Assembly: GCF_018860855.1 (NCBI RefSeq)
Contig: NZ_JAHKQE010000004.1
Coordinates: 1-64,000 of the forward strand
Length of the DNA stretch: 64,000 nucleotides
Direction of reading: 5' to 3'
From: Amphritea atlantica
GTDB lineage: Bacteria; Pseudomonadota; Gammaproteobacteria; Pseudomonadales; Balneatricaceae
In this document: in pieces, positions 8,486 to 18,448 of the stretch
Layout of the letters: each line of letters opens with the position of its first letter
Position numbering within the stretch: position 1 is the first letter of the stretch
Notes under the pieces: generated by a model
The model's input: the letters and a program-made list of their open reading frames with translations, nothing else
What the model was told of the DNA's origin: nothing
Databases searched by the model: none
Translations under genes and position numbers: made by a program

Positions 8486-9519
8486 AAGTTGGATTAGTTC
8501 TTTCTGGTGGTGGGGCTAAAGGAGCTTATCAAGCGGGTATCATTGAAGCATTTGCTGAATACAATCTTGAAGTGACAATGATTTCAGGGGCGAGCATCGG
8601 TGCTTTGAACGGAGCCCTTGTTTCTGCTTCGGGAAATATTGCTATAGCAGCAGAACGTTTGGCGATAGTTTGGGACCTCATCGCTACTAAAGATATACTA
8701 AAAATAAACTCGGAGCTTTACCCTCGATATTTAACTATGCTGGCTGCCGCAGGGCTTACAGGGGTGGGACAGTTAGGTCTTGGTCTTTTAGCTGGATGGG
8801 CCGAGGGAAGTAAAGCTGATATTGGTTTTGTGGATACATCACCTCTGACTGATGTTCTTAACCACTATATAAATCCTCAAGAACTTTCCCAAGGAACCCC
8901 TCTTTATGTTGCGTTATACCCTTATCGTGGTCGCTTGCACGCGATAAAAGAATTTATAACGGGCGAGGTGATGAAACGATTTGACACCCAAAATTCAGTA
9001 TTCAAGCATGTTCAGTCTCTGAGTTTTGAGGAACAAAAAGAAGCCCTTTTGGCTTCTGCTGCTATTCCCGTTTTGTTCTCACCTCGTAAGGTCGGAGGTA
9101 GGCTGTATTCTGATGGTGGACAAGGTAATTATAAAAAAGCACAAGGTAATACACCGATAACACCGTTACTTGATCAAGGTTTGGATGTGATTTTAGTTTC
9201 TCATTTGGAGAATGGTTCACTCTGGAATATAGATGATTTTCCTAATGAAAATATTATTGAATTGAGACCGTCAAAGAAGATAGCAGAGAAAGGTATTAGG
9301 GATACATTGGGTTTTGATGCTGGGTCGATTACTCGATGGCGAGCGCAAGGAAAAGCCGACACGGTTCAGTTGCTAGAAAAGCTTGTTCGTTTTGCAAGAA
9401 ATCGGACTCATCTTATAGAGTCGCGAACAGTATTACAGGATAAAGTTGGACTATCGAATGGCAGCTTGCAGAGCCGATCTTTAGAGCAAACTATGGCGAA
9501 GTTGAAAAAAAAGGAATAA
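8482..9519 (+). CDS. Patatin-like phospholipase
   Basis: The 345-residue protein has every landmark of a patatin-like hydrolase: the oxyanion loop 'GLVLSGGGAKGAYQAG' at the N-terminus, the nucleophile elbow GASIG with Ser38, and the second catalytic residue in SDGGQGNY (Asp211). Such enzymes hydrolyse acyl chains of phospholipids. In defence systems such as CBASS (CapV/CapE), patatins destroy the infected cell's membrane. Here the gene is translationally coupled to the dynamin and YjcZ-like genes rather than to a nucleotide cyclase. A trigger through GTPase-dependent membrane binding is therefore inferred. No signal peptide is visible, so it should be cytoplasmic and act on the inner leaflet. 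A 238-base gap follows before the next start. Confidence 0.88.
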   Translation: MKVGLVLSGGGAKGAYQAGIIEAFAEYNLEVTMISGASIGALNGALVSASGNIAIAAERLAIVWDLIATKDILKINSELYPRYLTMLAAAGLTGVGQLGLGLLAGWAEGSKADIGFVDTSPLTDVLNHYINPQELSQGTPLYVALYPYRGRLHAIKEFITGEVMKRFDTQNSVFKHVQSLSFEEQKEALLASAAIPVLFSPRKVGGRLYSDGGQGNYKKAQGNTPITPLLDQGLDVILVSHLENGSLWNIDDFPNENIIELRPSKKIAEKGIRDTLGFDAGSITRWRAQGKADTVQLLEKLVRFARNRTHLIESRTVLQDKVGLSNGSLQSRSLEQTMAKLKKKE

Positions 9520-9757
9520 CTTTAATGCATCTTTAATGTGCTCTTAAGTTAATGTAGGTCTTTGATAGATGATTTTTTAATCGAAAGGGACTACCGAGTA
9601 TAGTTAACAGCATATTTGAGATAGGAAATATGTAATAACTTGGGGAACTAGGTTGGGTTTGATGAAGGTTTTGTAAACAGCTTGAAGGCAATGACGGTAT
9701 TTATTGTCGTATTTAGATGTATTAATTTTTAACAATCAGTTTGTAGAAGGATCTCAA

Positions 9758-12700
9758 ATGATTCCAGGCCTATTAGCCAGTGAAGTATCCGCCGCACTGA
9801 AAGAGTTTATTGTTACCGGTTATGAAACGGAAACTGCTCCTTTTAAAGGGGAGTTTGGTCGTTTGGTACAAGAGCAGCAAGATGGAGAGGCGTTTATTAA
9901 GGGACCTTATGTGTCCATTGGTCTGCCTTTTATTACTGGTACAGCAGGGCGAAACTTCTTCGCCAATATCGAGACTGAATATCCTCCGTTTGTCCATCAG
10001 GAACAGGCATGGCAGCGCTTAGCTTCTGATCGACAAGCAGCAAACACCTTGGTGGCTACAGGCACGGGATCGGGTAAGACTGAGTGTTTTCTTTATCCGG
10101 TATTAGATCATTGCCAAAGAATTGCAGGATCAGGCATCAAAGCTATTGTTATTTATCCCATGAATGCGTTGGCGACCGATCAAGCGAAGCGCTTTGCTGA
10201 GATTATTCATGGGCAGCCTTCTCTAAAAGGGTTGCGCGTAGGATTGTTTGTGGGTGGTGATGGTCACGGTAGTAAAGTGATGAGTGCCGAGCAGGTGATT
10301 ACCGATAAGGAAACTTTACGTAAGAATCCACCTGACATACTGCTCACAAACTACAAGATGCTCGATTACCTATTGATGCGCCCTCAGGATCAGAAGCTAT
10401 GGGCACATAATGGACCCGACACATTACGTTATCTAGTCGTTGATGAATTACATACTTTCGATGGGGCTCAGGGAACAGATCTTTCGTTATTAATCCGTCG
10501 CTTGCGCGCTCGTTTTGATATGTCTGCTGATCAACTTATCTGTGCAGGTACCTCTGCTACTTTGGGGGGAGATGACAGTGTTAAAGGGTTATTAGGCTAT
10601 GCCTCGGATATTTTCTCGAGCCCCTTTCGGACAGATTCAGTGATCATGGAGCAACGTGAAACGGATACTGAGTTTCTCGATAACATTGCCTTTCTTAATT
10701 TGAATCAGCAAATCGGTACGCAAGAGCTGAATCAGGCTTTGCAACAAGGATTGGATGTTTATTTAGAGCAAGCTTATGCGCTCTTTTTTAGTAAAGAGGC
10801 TATAGAGCCATTACATACGGCTGCTGGCCGTAGGTTGTTAGGCTCTGAACTTAAACAGCATGGACAGTTGGCTAATCTATTAAGGCAACTGAAATTAGGG
10901 CAGGGCACGCCAACGTTTAAAGAACTTGCACAGCGACTAGCAGGTCAAATCCCGAAACGTTTTGAACGCCAACCGGAACAGGTTCTCGTTGCACTTTTGT
11001 CCTTGATGGCCCATGCACGTGATGAGGTAGGACAGCCTTTTGTTCAGTTACGGTTGCAACTATGGTCTCGAGAGTTACGTCGTATTGTGGGTACTCTGCG
11101 TGAACCTAGCTTATCGCTCGATGATGTGGATGCTAGCGACGATACTGCTCATGCTATTCATTTACCGCCTTTACTATCGTTTGGCGATGATCAGGCGCCT
11201 AAAGATCAGCAACAGATTCGCTTACCTCTAGTGCAATGTCGAGAGTGTCATGGCACTGCTTGGCTGACTCGGATGGAGCAAAGCCATGTAACGGATCAAG
11301 TGATTGAAACCGACTTAGGGCAGATCTATCCTGCGTTTTTTGGCAATCATGCAGAAACGTCATTGTTGCTGCCTTGGCAGGAGGGGATGCAGCAGTCACC
11401 AGCAGGAAAAGTATTGGAGCACTTTAAAGTCTGTCGACAGTGCGGCAAGACGGCCACTGCTGATTATCTAGGTGAATGCAAAGGCTGTCAGGCAAGTAGT
11501 GAGGCATTCGTTAGGGTTAGCAAACCCTACCAACTAAAAGAGGTGAAGCAGGGGCATGTTAATCGGATCGTGCACGAACATGACTGCCCTTGGTGTGCGG
11601 CTAAATCGGCGTTAGTTGTATTCGGTGCACGTGCCGCTAGTTTGAGTGCCGTAGCTATACATCAACTGTTTAGTAGTCGTGATAATGATGATCGTAAGCT
11701 GTTGGCTTTTAGTGATTCGGTACAGGATGCAACCCATCGTGCCGGCTTCTTTGCCGCACGGACTTGGCAAAATAATGTCCGTATGGCGTTAACTCAGTTG
11801 TTTGAAGCACAGCAGCAGCCGATAGAACTATTACAGCTACCTGACCTGTTTGAGCAGTATTGGTTGAATCATGGTGCCCATCAAGGGCGTTTGGGTCTGC
11901 TGCATTACCTTCGTGAGTTTATGCCTCCCGATAAACGTTATCGGAGTGATTTTGAATCTTTCGAACAGTGGGGTGAAGTAAAAGCTCCTGCATCACTACT
12001 TAAATTGATTCGCCAACGGATGTTGTGGCAGGCGTTGGAAGATCTTGGCTGGCGTTCTCAGGTGGGACGCTCACTGAACCGGCTGGGTCTTGCCGCTCTG
12101 GATTGGCCTCAAAGCCTAGTGGAACAGGCTGCATCAAGTTGGGCCGAAAGTGTGGATAACTCCTTGGGTTATCGTATCGAGGTGCTCACTGCAAAGGGGT
12201 TTATGACAGGGTTGGTGCAGCATCTCTCAGCACTAGGCGCTATTGGGCTCGATGATCTGCAAGGGTACCGTGAAAAATCAGGTAAGGCCTATCAATTGAG
12301 TTTTTTGCCTTACGTGCCACCTCTCGGCCCCAGTTCTCCACGGCCTAAATATCCAGCTATGGTCAAAGGGGAAGGATATGAAGCGCTGAGTCACACGAGT
12401 GGAACTCAATCTTGGTATGAACGCTGGCTGGCCTGTTTAAACCCAGATGTAGTGGTTGATAAAAAGCAGCTAGAGGAAGTGTTAATAGAGGCCTTTGAAG
12501 CACTATCGCAAACGGGGTTGTTGAATGAAGAGATCAATGATCGAGGTGTGACGCTTTGGGCGTTAAATCCGCAGCAGCTCACGATTACCTCGAAAGTCGC
12601 GGCTGTAGAATCACCCGGCTATCGACCTTTGCATTTGCCGTTAACGCATGCGGATAGCTGGTTGGGATTACCTTTATTGAGTGCTTCGGACCTTGATTTA

Positions 12701-15700
12701 CGTTATGAGGATCGTGTACCTGTTCGTGATTCACTTTACCGTAATCTTTTCCGTAAAGGAGAAATTCATCGTGTTATTGCCCATGAGCATACAGGTCTTC
12801 TGGGTGCCCAAGATCGAATTCGAGTCGAAGATAGCTTTATCAAGGGTGAGAAGCCTTGGGAATATAACCTGCTGTCGGCAACGCCGACGTTAGAGATGGG
12901 TATCGATATCGGCAGTCTGTCCAGTGTACTGCTATGTTCGGTTCCGCCTGCACAGGCCAATTATTTGCAGAGGGTGGGGCGCGGTGGTCGTCGTGATGGT
13001 AATTCTTTCGTGCTTACCGTGGCGAATGGTCGCCCCCATGATTTGGTTTTTTATGCCGACCCGAGCCGAATGTTGGATACTCCAGTAGAGCCACCGGCTG
13101 TTTTTCTTAAGGCTAGACATGTGTTGCGACGCCAACTGCTGGCTTATGCGATGGATTGTTGGACGCGTACAGCTAAAGGGGATAATCGTATCCCCTCATC
13201 TATGCAGCCAGTGTTAGATGCCGTAGAGAAAACTCAAGAAGACCGCTTCCCATATACTCTGCTTAACTTCCTTAAGCACAATATGCAGGAAATCTGGGAT
13301 GGCTTTGCAGTACATGTTGCTACAGAGTTAGCTGATGAAGATCTTGAGTTGTTGCGGCAGTATTTATTTGGAGGCCCTCAGCATTTAGATAATCATCTAC
13401 AGTTGTATTTTTTGGGACGGTTAAAGTTGGTTGCGGATGAGCGTAAACAGATGTCGGAGACGATTAAAGTTCTCGATCGTCAATTAGAAAAACTGCTTAA
13501 ACTGCCGCAAGATGAGCATATTCAAGCAGAGGTAGCTGAACTAGAAAGAGAGGTTGCAGGCTACCGGAGTTTACGTATTCGCCTGAATAAACGTGAAACA
13601 TTGAATTTTTTTACCGATGAAGGGCTATTGCCTAACTATGCGTTCCCAGAAGAAGGGGCAACACTTCATTCGGTGATCTTTCGCTCGGAAAAGGTCACTG
13701 CAGCTGATGGTGCTGAGCGCGAGTTTATTAAGCGAGAGTATGAATATCAGCGCCCAGCTCAAGCGGCCCTAACTGAGTTGGCGCCTGAATCGGTCTTTTA
13801 TGCAGGCAACCGTAAAGTGAAAATTTCACGGGTTGAAACTGCAAAAGGTCGTAATATCCAAGATTGGCGCTTCTGTCCTCGTTGTCATTATTCAGCACCG
13901 GCTGATGATCCTATGGCTGGCTTCTCAGACAAAACGTGTCCCCGCTGTCATACCAACCAATGGGGAGATGAAAGCGCCCGAACCAAAATGTTAAAGATGA
14001 CACAGGTGTACGCGTTTACTAATGCTAAAGATGCACAGCTGGATGACGGTTCGGATGACCGTGAGCCCGTTTTCTTCAATAAGCAGATGCTAATTGATTT
14101 TAAGCCAGATGATATACACATTACTTGGGTGTTGAATGACAAGGATAAGCCCTTTGGTTTTGAATTCATTCGTGCTGCGAACTTTCTTGAGGTGAATTTT
14201 GGCCGACGAGAACGGGAGGAAATGTTGTTTGAAGTGGCAGGGGAGTCATTACAACGTACGGGTTTCCCTATTTGTAGAGAGTGCGGCTCGGTACAGTCTC
14301 GTAAGGCGGCGTCAGGTAAAGCTGAAGCGAATCATTTGAAAAGTTGTAGCTTCGCTCGCGGCCTGAAAAAATTGGCGAATGGGCAGGATGACTCCGGGCT
14401 CGAAAACTGTCTGTACCTTTATCGTCAATTTTCGTCTGAGGCGTTACGTATACTGTTGCCAAGGTTATCAACGGGAGGTACCGATGAGCAGGTTAATTCT
14501 TTTGTTGCTGCACTACAGTTGGGATTAAAACGACGCTTTGGAGGCAAAGTTGATCACTTGCGGGTGGCATATCAAAGTGAGCCTATCGGTGAAACGGATG
14601 ATCGCCGTCACTTTATTGTGCTTTATGACTCTGTTCCTGGCGGTACAGGTTATTTACATGAACTGCTTAGTCGTGCTGAAAATATGCAGTCAGTCTTTCG
14701 TATGGCTTATGAAGTGATGAAGGGCTGTGACTGCTATGACAATACGATGGATGGTTGCTATCGCTGCTTATTGGAGTATCGCAATGCTTATGGTATGGAA
14801 AGCACACGTAAGTCACTAGCGTTAGAGATGCTGGAGGATATTGTCAACGGTGGATATGAGTGGATTAAAAATGAGGAGTCTCTCAGCGCGCTAAGCGGAA
14901 ATCCATGGGTTGATAGTGAACTAGAGGCGAGGTTTCCTGAGGCATTAGCTCGTTATTCAGGGGTGGATGTCGTGGCCAACCAGAAGGTTCGAGTGTCTCA
15001 AGATGTGGTGCGAGGTAAGCATGGTTACCGCTTAACCATCGGTAATGTAGCTTATGAGGTGGAACCGCAGGTTGATTTAGGGGCCTCCGATAATGTTCAG
15101 TTTTCAAGTCGTCCAGATTTTGTTCTTTGGCCGGTACGTTCTGGGGCAAAACCCGTCGCTATTTTTCTAGATGGTTATCGCTATCATGTAGATACAAGTG
15201 GAAAAGACTTAATTAAACGTCAGAGCTTAATGCATTCGGGGTTCGTTGTTTGGACGCTCAATTGGTATGACATTAATCGTGTCATGGGGGATAAGGCGAT
15301 GGAGGTGCCTTTACCGGCAGGAATGACATCGTCGGAACAAAACCATGGTGCGATTGCTGGGTTCGCAAAGTTGGCAGGTATTGCGAACAGTGCGCAACAT
15401 TTGAATAAAACCACTTTTGATTTGCTGATGTACTTTTTGACAGAACAAGATCCGCAAGCACTGGCATCGCAGGCGTTGTTGTTCGTATTGCAGTGCATGC
15501 CAAACAAAGTATTGGCAGATGCCAAGATAAAACAGCAAGTGCTTGAAAATTTGGATGGTTTACCTGCGGCCTTTACCGATCTACAGCCCCATTTAGTCGC
15601 TTTGGCTGGTCGTGTTAAGTTGCAGGATAACAAGGGGGGAGCTGCTATATTGCTTGAATTGATCGCCGCTGCTGAACTTTTTAAGGATGCCGACTTAAAA

Positions 15701-16192
15701 CAAGCGATGGTGACGCTGTGTTATGACCGTAATAACAGCAGTAACGAGGCTGCACTGTATCAATGGCAACGGTTTTGGACCGCGGTTAACATGTTACAGT
15801 TTTTACCTGTGGTGTATGCCTGGATACCAGAGTCGAAAAACGACGGCACAGCTGCCGGTTTGTTATGGCCAGATAGTAAGCTGACAATGATCGCTCAAAG
15901 CCAACAAGAGCATGTGCCCAGTTGGTATGAGCTATTGGATAGTGAGCTTTCAAGTGAATTAATGACTTATACGGTTGATTGGCCTAGTACACCGGTGATC
16001 GGTGATGATGTGGTAGATACTCATGACGAGATTGTTGGTGAGGCGGAAATTGTTTTTGAACATGAACATATTGTTTTTTTGTTACCTGACCAACTGACAA
16101 TCAAACCTCAACTTGATGCTGGTGGCTGGAGAGTGTGTACCAAAGTGACCGACTTGGTTGATGCTATTAATGAACTGGATGCTGGAGCCTAA
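9758..16192 (+). CDS. druE: DUF1998 helicase of the Druantia DruE type with nuclease-like domain
   Basis: The 2,144-residue protein starts at ATG 9758, chosen over TTG 9704 because AGAAGGA lies 6 bases upstream. It is an SF2 helicase: motif I 'TGTGSGKTE' (about residue 100), DELH (about 229), 'AGTSATLGG', and motif VI 'QRVGRGGRRDG' (about 1070). Several zinc-ribbon clusters follow (CREC, CRQC...CKGC, CPRC...CPRC), then the DUF1998 signature 'DGCYRCLLEYRN'. Near residues 1785-1810, 'RPDFVLWP' and 'IFLDGYRYH' look like a Vsr/DUF559-type nuclease fold. About 300 unassigned residues end the protein. Size and order match DruE of Druantia. The usual partner (DruH, or DruA-D) is absent, so it may work with the downstream helicases instead. 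Confidence 0.78.
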   Translation: MIPGLLASEVSAALKEFIVTGYETETAPFKGEFGRLVQEQQDGEAFIKGPYVSIGLPFITGTAGRNFFANIETEYPPFVHQEQAWQRLASDRQAANTLVATGTGSGKTECFLYPVLDHCQRIAGSGIKAIVIYPMNALATDQAKRFAEIIHGQPSLKGLRVGLFVGGDGHGSKVMSAEQVITDKETLRKNPPDILLTNYKMLDYLLMRPQDQKLWAHNGPDTLRYLVVDELHTFDGAQGTDLSLLIRRLRARFDMSADQLICAGTSATLGGDDSVKGLLGYASDIFSSPFRTDSVIMEQRETDTEFLDNIAFLNLNQQIGTQELNQALQQGLDVYLEQAYALFFSKEAIEPLHTAAGRRLLGSELKQHGQLANLLRQLKLGQGTPTFKELAQRLAGQIPKRFERQPEQVLVALLSLMAHARDEVGQPFVQLRLQLWSRELRRIVGTLREPSLSLDDVDASDDTAHAIHLPPLLSFGDDQAPKDQQQIRLPLVQCRECHGTAWLTRMEQSHVTDQVIETDLGQIYPAFFGNHAETSLLLPWQEGMQQSPAGKVLEHFKVCRQCGKTATADYLGECKGCQASSEAFVRVSKPYQLKEVKQGHVNRIVHEHDCPWCAAKSALVVFGARAASLSAVAIHQLFSSRDNDDRKLLAFSDSVQDATHRAGFFAARTWQNNVRMALTQLFEAQQQPIELLQLPDLFEQYWLNHGAHQGRLGLLHYLREFMPPDKRYRSDFESFEQWGEVKAPASLLKLIRQRMLWQALEDLGWRSQVGRSLNRLGLAALDWPQSLVEQAASSWAESVDNSLGYRIEVLTAKGFMTGLVQHLSALGAIGLDDLQGYREKSGKAYQLSFLPYVPPLGPSSPRPKYPAMVKGEGYEALSHTSGTQSWYERWLACLNPDVVVDKKQLEEVLIEAFEALSQTGLLNEEINDRGVTLWALNPQQLTITSKVAAVESPGYRPLHLPLTHADSWLGLPLLSASDLDLRYEDRVPVRDSLYRNLFRKGEIHRVIAHEHTGLLGAQDRIRVEDSFIKGEKPWEYNLLSATPTLEMGIDIGSLSSVLLCSVPPAQANYLQRVGRGGRRDGNSFVLTVANGRPHDLVFYADPSRMLDTPVEPPAVFLKARHVLRRQLLAYAMDCWTRTAKGDNRIPSSMQPVLDAVEKTQEDRFPYTLLNFLKHNMQEIWDGFAVHVATELADEDLELLRQYLFGGPQHLDNHLQLYFLGRLKLVADERKQMSETIKVLDRQLEKLLKLPQDEHIQAEVAELEREVAGYRSLRIRLNKRETLNFFTDEGLLPNYAFPEEGATLHSVIFRSEKVTAADGAEREFIKREYEYQRPAQAALTELAPESVFYAGNRKVKISRVETAKGRNIQDWRFCPRCHYSAPADDPMAGFSDKTCPRCHTNQWGDESARTKMLKMTQVYAFTNAKDAQLDDGSDDREPVFFNKQMLIDFKPDDIHITWVLNDKDKPFGFEFIRAANFLEVNFGRREREEMLFEVAGESLQRTGFPICRECGSVQSRKAASGKAEANHLKSCSFARGLKKLANGQDDSGLENCLYLYRQFSSEALRILLPRLSTGGTDEQVNSFVAALQLGLKRRFGGKVDHLRVAYQSEPIGETDDRRHFIVLYDSVPGGTGYLHELLSRAENMQSVFRMAYEVMKGCDCYDNTMDGCYRCLLEYRNAYGMESTRKSLALEMLEDIVNGGYEWIKNEESLSALSGNPWVDSELEARFPEALARYSGVDVVANQKVRVSQDVVRGKHGYRLTIGNVAYEVEPQVDLGASDNVQFSSRPDFVLWPVRSGAKPVAIFLDGYRYHVDTSGKDLIKRQSLMHSGFVVWTLNWYDINRVMGDKAMEVPLPAGMTSSEQNHGAIAGFAKLAGIANSAQHLNKTTFDLLMYFLTEQDPQALASQALLFVLQCMPNKVLADAKIKQQVLENLDGLPAAFTDLQPHLVALAGRVKLQDNKGGAAILLELIAAAELFKDADLKQAMVTLCYDRNNSSNEAALYQWQRFWTAVNMLQFLPVVYAWIPESKNDGTAAGLLWPDSKLTMIAQSQQEHVPSWYELLDSELSSELMTYTVDWPSTPVIGDDVVDTHDEIVGEAEIVFEHEHIVFLLPDQLTIKPQLDAGGWRVCTKVTDLVDAINELDAGA

Positions 16193-16193
16193 T

Positions 16194-18302
16194 ATGGTAA
16201 GCGTTGCCTTCTCTGAGAAGTATTTTGAAAACCTATTAAAGCTGACGCCCAATGAGCAAAGCCAGGCTAATAAATCAGTGATGCTATTTCAGCAGAACCC
16301 TCAGCATTCAGGTTTACATTATGAAAAACTGACTGCTTTTAAAGATAGTAAGCTGCGTTCCATTAGGGCGAATCAAGATGTACGCATTATTCTAGCGGCT
16401 GCTGAAAAAGAAGATCTCTATTTAATGTTATATGTTGATCATCATGAGCAGGCTTATGCTTGGGCAGCTAAACGCAAGGTAGAGATTAACCCTAATACTG
16501 GTTCTTTGCAGGTCTTTACAGTTGAAGAGCGAGAACAGCATGGGCCATCGTCTCACCGAGCGGCTCCTGTTGCCTCTTGTTTATTTGATGCTGTTCGTGA
16601 TCGACAATTGTTACAGTTGGGCGTACCCGAGGAGGCATTGCCGCTCGTGCGCAGTATGACGATAGAGGCTGATCTTGAAACGGCTCGCAGTAATGAACAA
16701 ATACCGACGGATGCTTATGAAGGGTTGTTTATGCTAATGGCAGGCGCATCTTTTGATGAAGCTTACAATGAAGTGGTGCCTGCAACCCCTGAAAATATTG
16801 ATATCAATGACTTTAGTACAGCCTTAGCTCGGCCTGAATCTCGGGCTCATTTTGCTGTGGCTGATAATGAGCAGGCGTTGCAGGAGGTGCTTAATCAATC
16901 GATCGAAAAGTGGAGAGTGTTTCTGCATCCAGCACAACGTCGGTTGGCTGAGGGCAAAAAAAATGGAGCAGTGCGGGTACTTGGTGGTGCGGGTACAGGT
17001 AAAACAGTGGTTGCTATGCATAGAGCTCGATGGCTGGCTGAGCATGCCGCTCAAGATGGCGATACAATACTGTTCACGACCTTTACTCGTAATTTAGCGA
17101 CTGACATCAAACAGAACCTAAACAAAATTTGCTCCCAGTCTATGTTGTCACGCATTGAAGTTATGAATTTGGATGCGTGGGTGATGAGCTTCTTAAAAAA
17201 GCAGGGATATGATTACGGTTTACTGATGGATACTCAGGAAGAGCGTCGACTTTGGGAGCTTGCATACTCGGAAAAACCAGCTGGCTCTGATTTGAGTCAG
17301 GCCTTTTTTCAAGAAGAGTGGGCACGAGTGATTCAGCCTCAGTCTGTAAATAATCTTGATGAGTATAAAAAAGCCTCTCGAATAGGGCGCGGGACTCGAT
17401 TAAATCGGCAACAGCGAGTCGATATTTGGCCGGTTTTTGAACGTTTTCGACATCTGCTAGCCAGTAATCATCTTAAAGAAACAGACGATGCCTACCGTGA
17501 TGCTCGCCAATTGATAGAAAGCACGCCTGAGCTGCGACCTAAACTCTGTAGTGTTATTGTCGATGAGGCTCAAGATATGGGAACTCAGGCGTTCATGTTA
17601 ATCCGTGTATTGGTACCAAAGGGGCCAAATGACTTATTTATTGTCGGTGATGGTCACCAGCGTATTTATGGAAAGAACAAAGTAGTGTTGGGGCAATGTG
17701 GCATTGATATTCGTGGTCGCTCATCTCGCTTAAAAGTAAATTACCGTACAACGGATGAAACGAGAAAACTTGCCGTTAGTATCCTAGAAAACGTTGAAGT
17801 TGATGATCTCGATGGCGGTCAGGATAGCCAACAGTTTTATCATTCATTAATGCATGGTCCTGCACCTGAAGTTTGCAGCTTCAATACTGCTGATGAGCAG
17901 GTGGATGCTATTTTAGCGGCGATTACAACACAGGGACTGACAGCGGAAGCCTGTTGTGTTATTGCTCGTACACACCGTGAATTGAATGATATTAAGGCTA
18001 TTTTGGAGGGCAAACAGCAGCTTTGTCATCAGCTTGATGGTCGTGGTGCAGTAACTCCAGATGGAGCCTTAAACTTAGCAACAATGCATCGAGTGAAAGG
18101 TTTGGAGTTTGATGCTGTATTTATTTCCTCCGTGAATCGAGGTTTAGTTCCTTTGGACTTTGTCATGAACAGTGCTGCTGATATTGTGACAAAACGCCAG
18201 AAAGAAAATGAAGAGCGTGCTTTAGTTTATGTAAGCCTGACCCGTGCGCGTAAGCTCGCGTTTGTTTATGGATATGGTGAGATGAGCGAGTGGTTTTTGT
18301 AA
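16194..18302 (+). CDS. UvrD-type SF1 helicase with N-terminal RelE/ParE-like domain
   Basis: The 702-residue protein starts at ATG 16194, one base after the DruE-like stop, with GGAG 6 bases upstream. This start is preferred over the overlapping ATG at 16158. Residues 1-95 look like a RelE/ParE toxin fold ('HYEKLTAFKDSKLRSIRANQ', then RIILAA and YVDHHEQAYAWA). The rest is a UvrD/Rep helicase: Walker A 'GGAGTGKT' (about 262), Walker B 'VDEAQD' (about 456), 'VNYRTTDETR', 'ATMHRVKGLEFDAV' and 'YVSLTRARK'. Such helicases move 3'-5' on DNA. The fused domain may bind nucleic acid or the ribosome, or be a degraded toxin; no separate antitoxin gene is visible. It is likely co-expressed with the DruE-like helicase. 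Confidence 0.82.
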   Translation: MVSVAFSEKYFENLLKLTPNEQSQANKSVMLFQQNPQHSGLHYEKLTAFKDSKLRSIRANQDVRIILAAAEKEDLYLMLYVDHHEQAYAWAAKRKVEINPNTGSLQVFTVEEREQHGPSSHRAAPVASCLFDAVRDRQLLQLGVPEEALPLVRSMTIEADLETARSNEQIPTDAYEGLFMLMAGASFDEAYNEVVPATPENIDINDFSTALARPESRAHFAVADNEQALQEVLNQSIEKWRVFLHPAQRRLAEGKKNGAVRVLGGAGTGKTVVAMHRARWLAEHAAQDGDTILFTTFTRNLATDIKQNLNKICSQSMLSRIEVMNLDAWVMSFLKKQGYDYGLLMDTQEERRLWELAYSEKPAGSDLSQAFFQEEWARVIQPQSVNNLDEYKKASRIGRGTRLNRQQRVDIWPVFERFRHLLASNHLKETDDAYRDARQLIESTPELRPKLCSVIVDEAQDMGTQAFMLIRVLVPKGPNDLFIVGDGHQRIYGKNKVVLGQCGIDIRGRSSRLKVNYRTTDETRKLAVSILENVEVDDLDGGQDSQQFYHSLMHGPAPEVCSFNTADEQVDAILAAITTQGLTAEACCVIARTHRELNDIKAILEGKQQLCHQLDGRGAVTPDGALNLATMHRVKGLEFDAVFISSVNRGLVPLDFVMNSAADIVTKRQKENEERALVYVSLTRARKLAFVYGYGEMSEWFL

Positions 18303-18400
18303 AGCGATATTGTAGGGTTTTAAAAAGTAGTCTCTTTTTACTGCATTATTATCGTGTCTTAAAATAGTGTTCAATATGATGATTTTTCTGTCACGGGTAT

Positions 18401-18436
18401 AGCCCTTCGAACAGGGCTTATGTCATCATTTTGACA
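18401..18436 (+). promoter_or_regulatory. Tandem inverted repeats before the ycf46-like gene
   Basis: The 146-base gap between the UvrD-type helicase and the AAA gene holds two perfect small inverted repeats: AGCCCT-N6-AGGGCT (18401-18418) and TGTCA-N6-TGACA (18421-18436). The ATG follows at 18449. They could be a weak terminator, an operator or an internal promoter region that separates expression of the two halves of the cluster. A TTGACA string also lies at 18431-18436 but is too close to the ATG for a normal promoter. Confidence 0.3.
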
Positions 18437-18448
18437 ATGGAACAATAA

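Noticed and set aside
5106-9519. CBASS assignment because of the patatin
   Set aside because: No CD-NTase or cyclic-nucleotide sensor motif is present; the partner genes are a dynamin and a YjcZ-like protein.
15220-15633. 137-residue leftward frame within the DruE-like gene
   Set aside because: Cys/Ser/Ala-rich and without motifs, typical of the antisense of a conserved coding frame.
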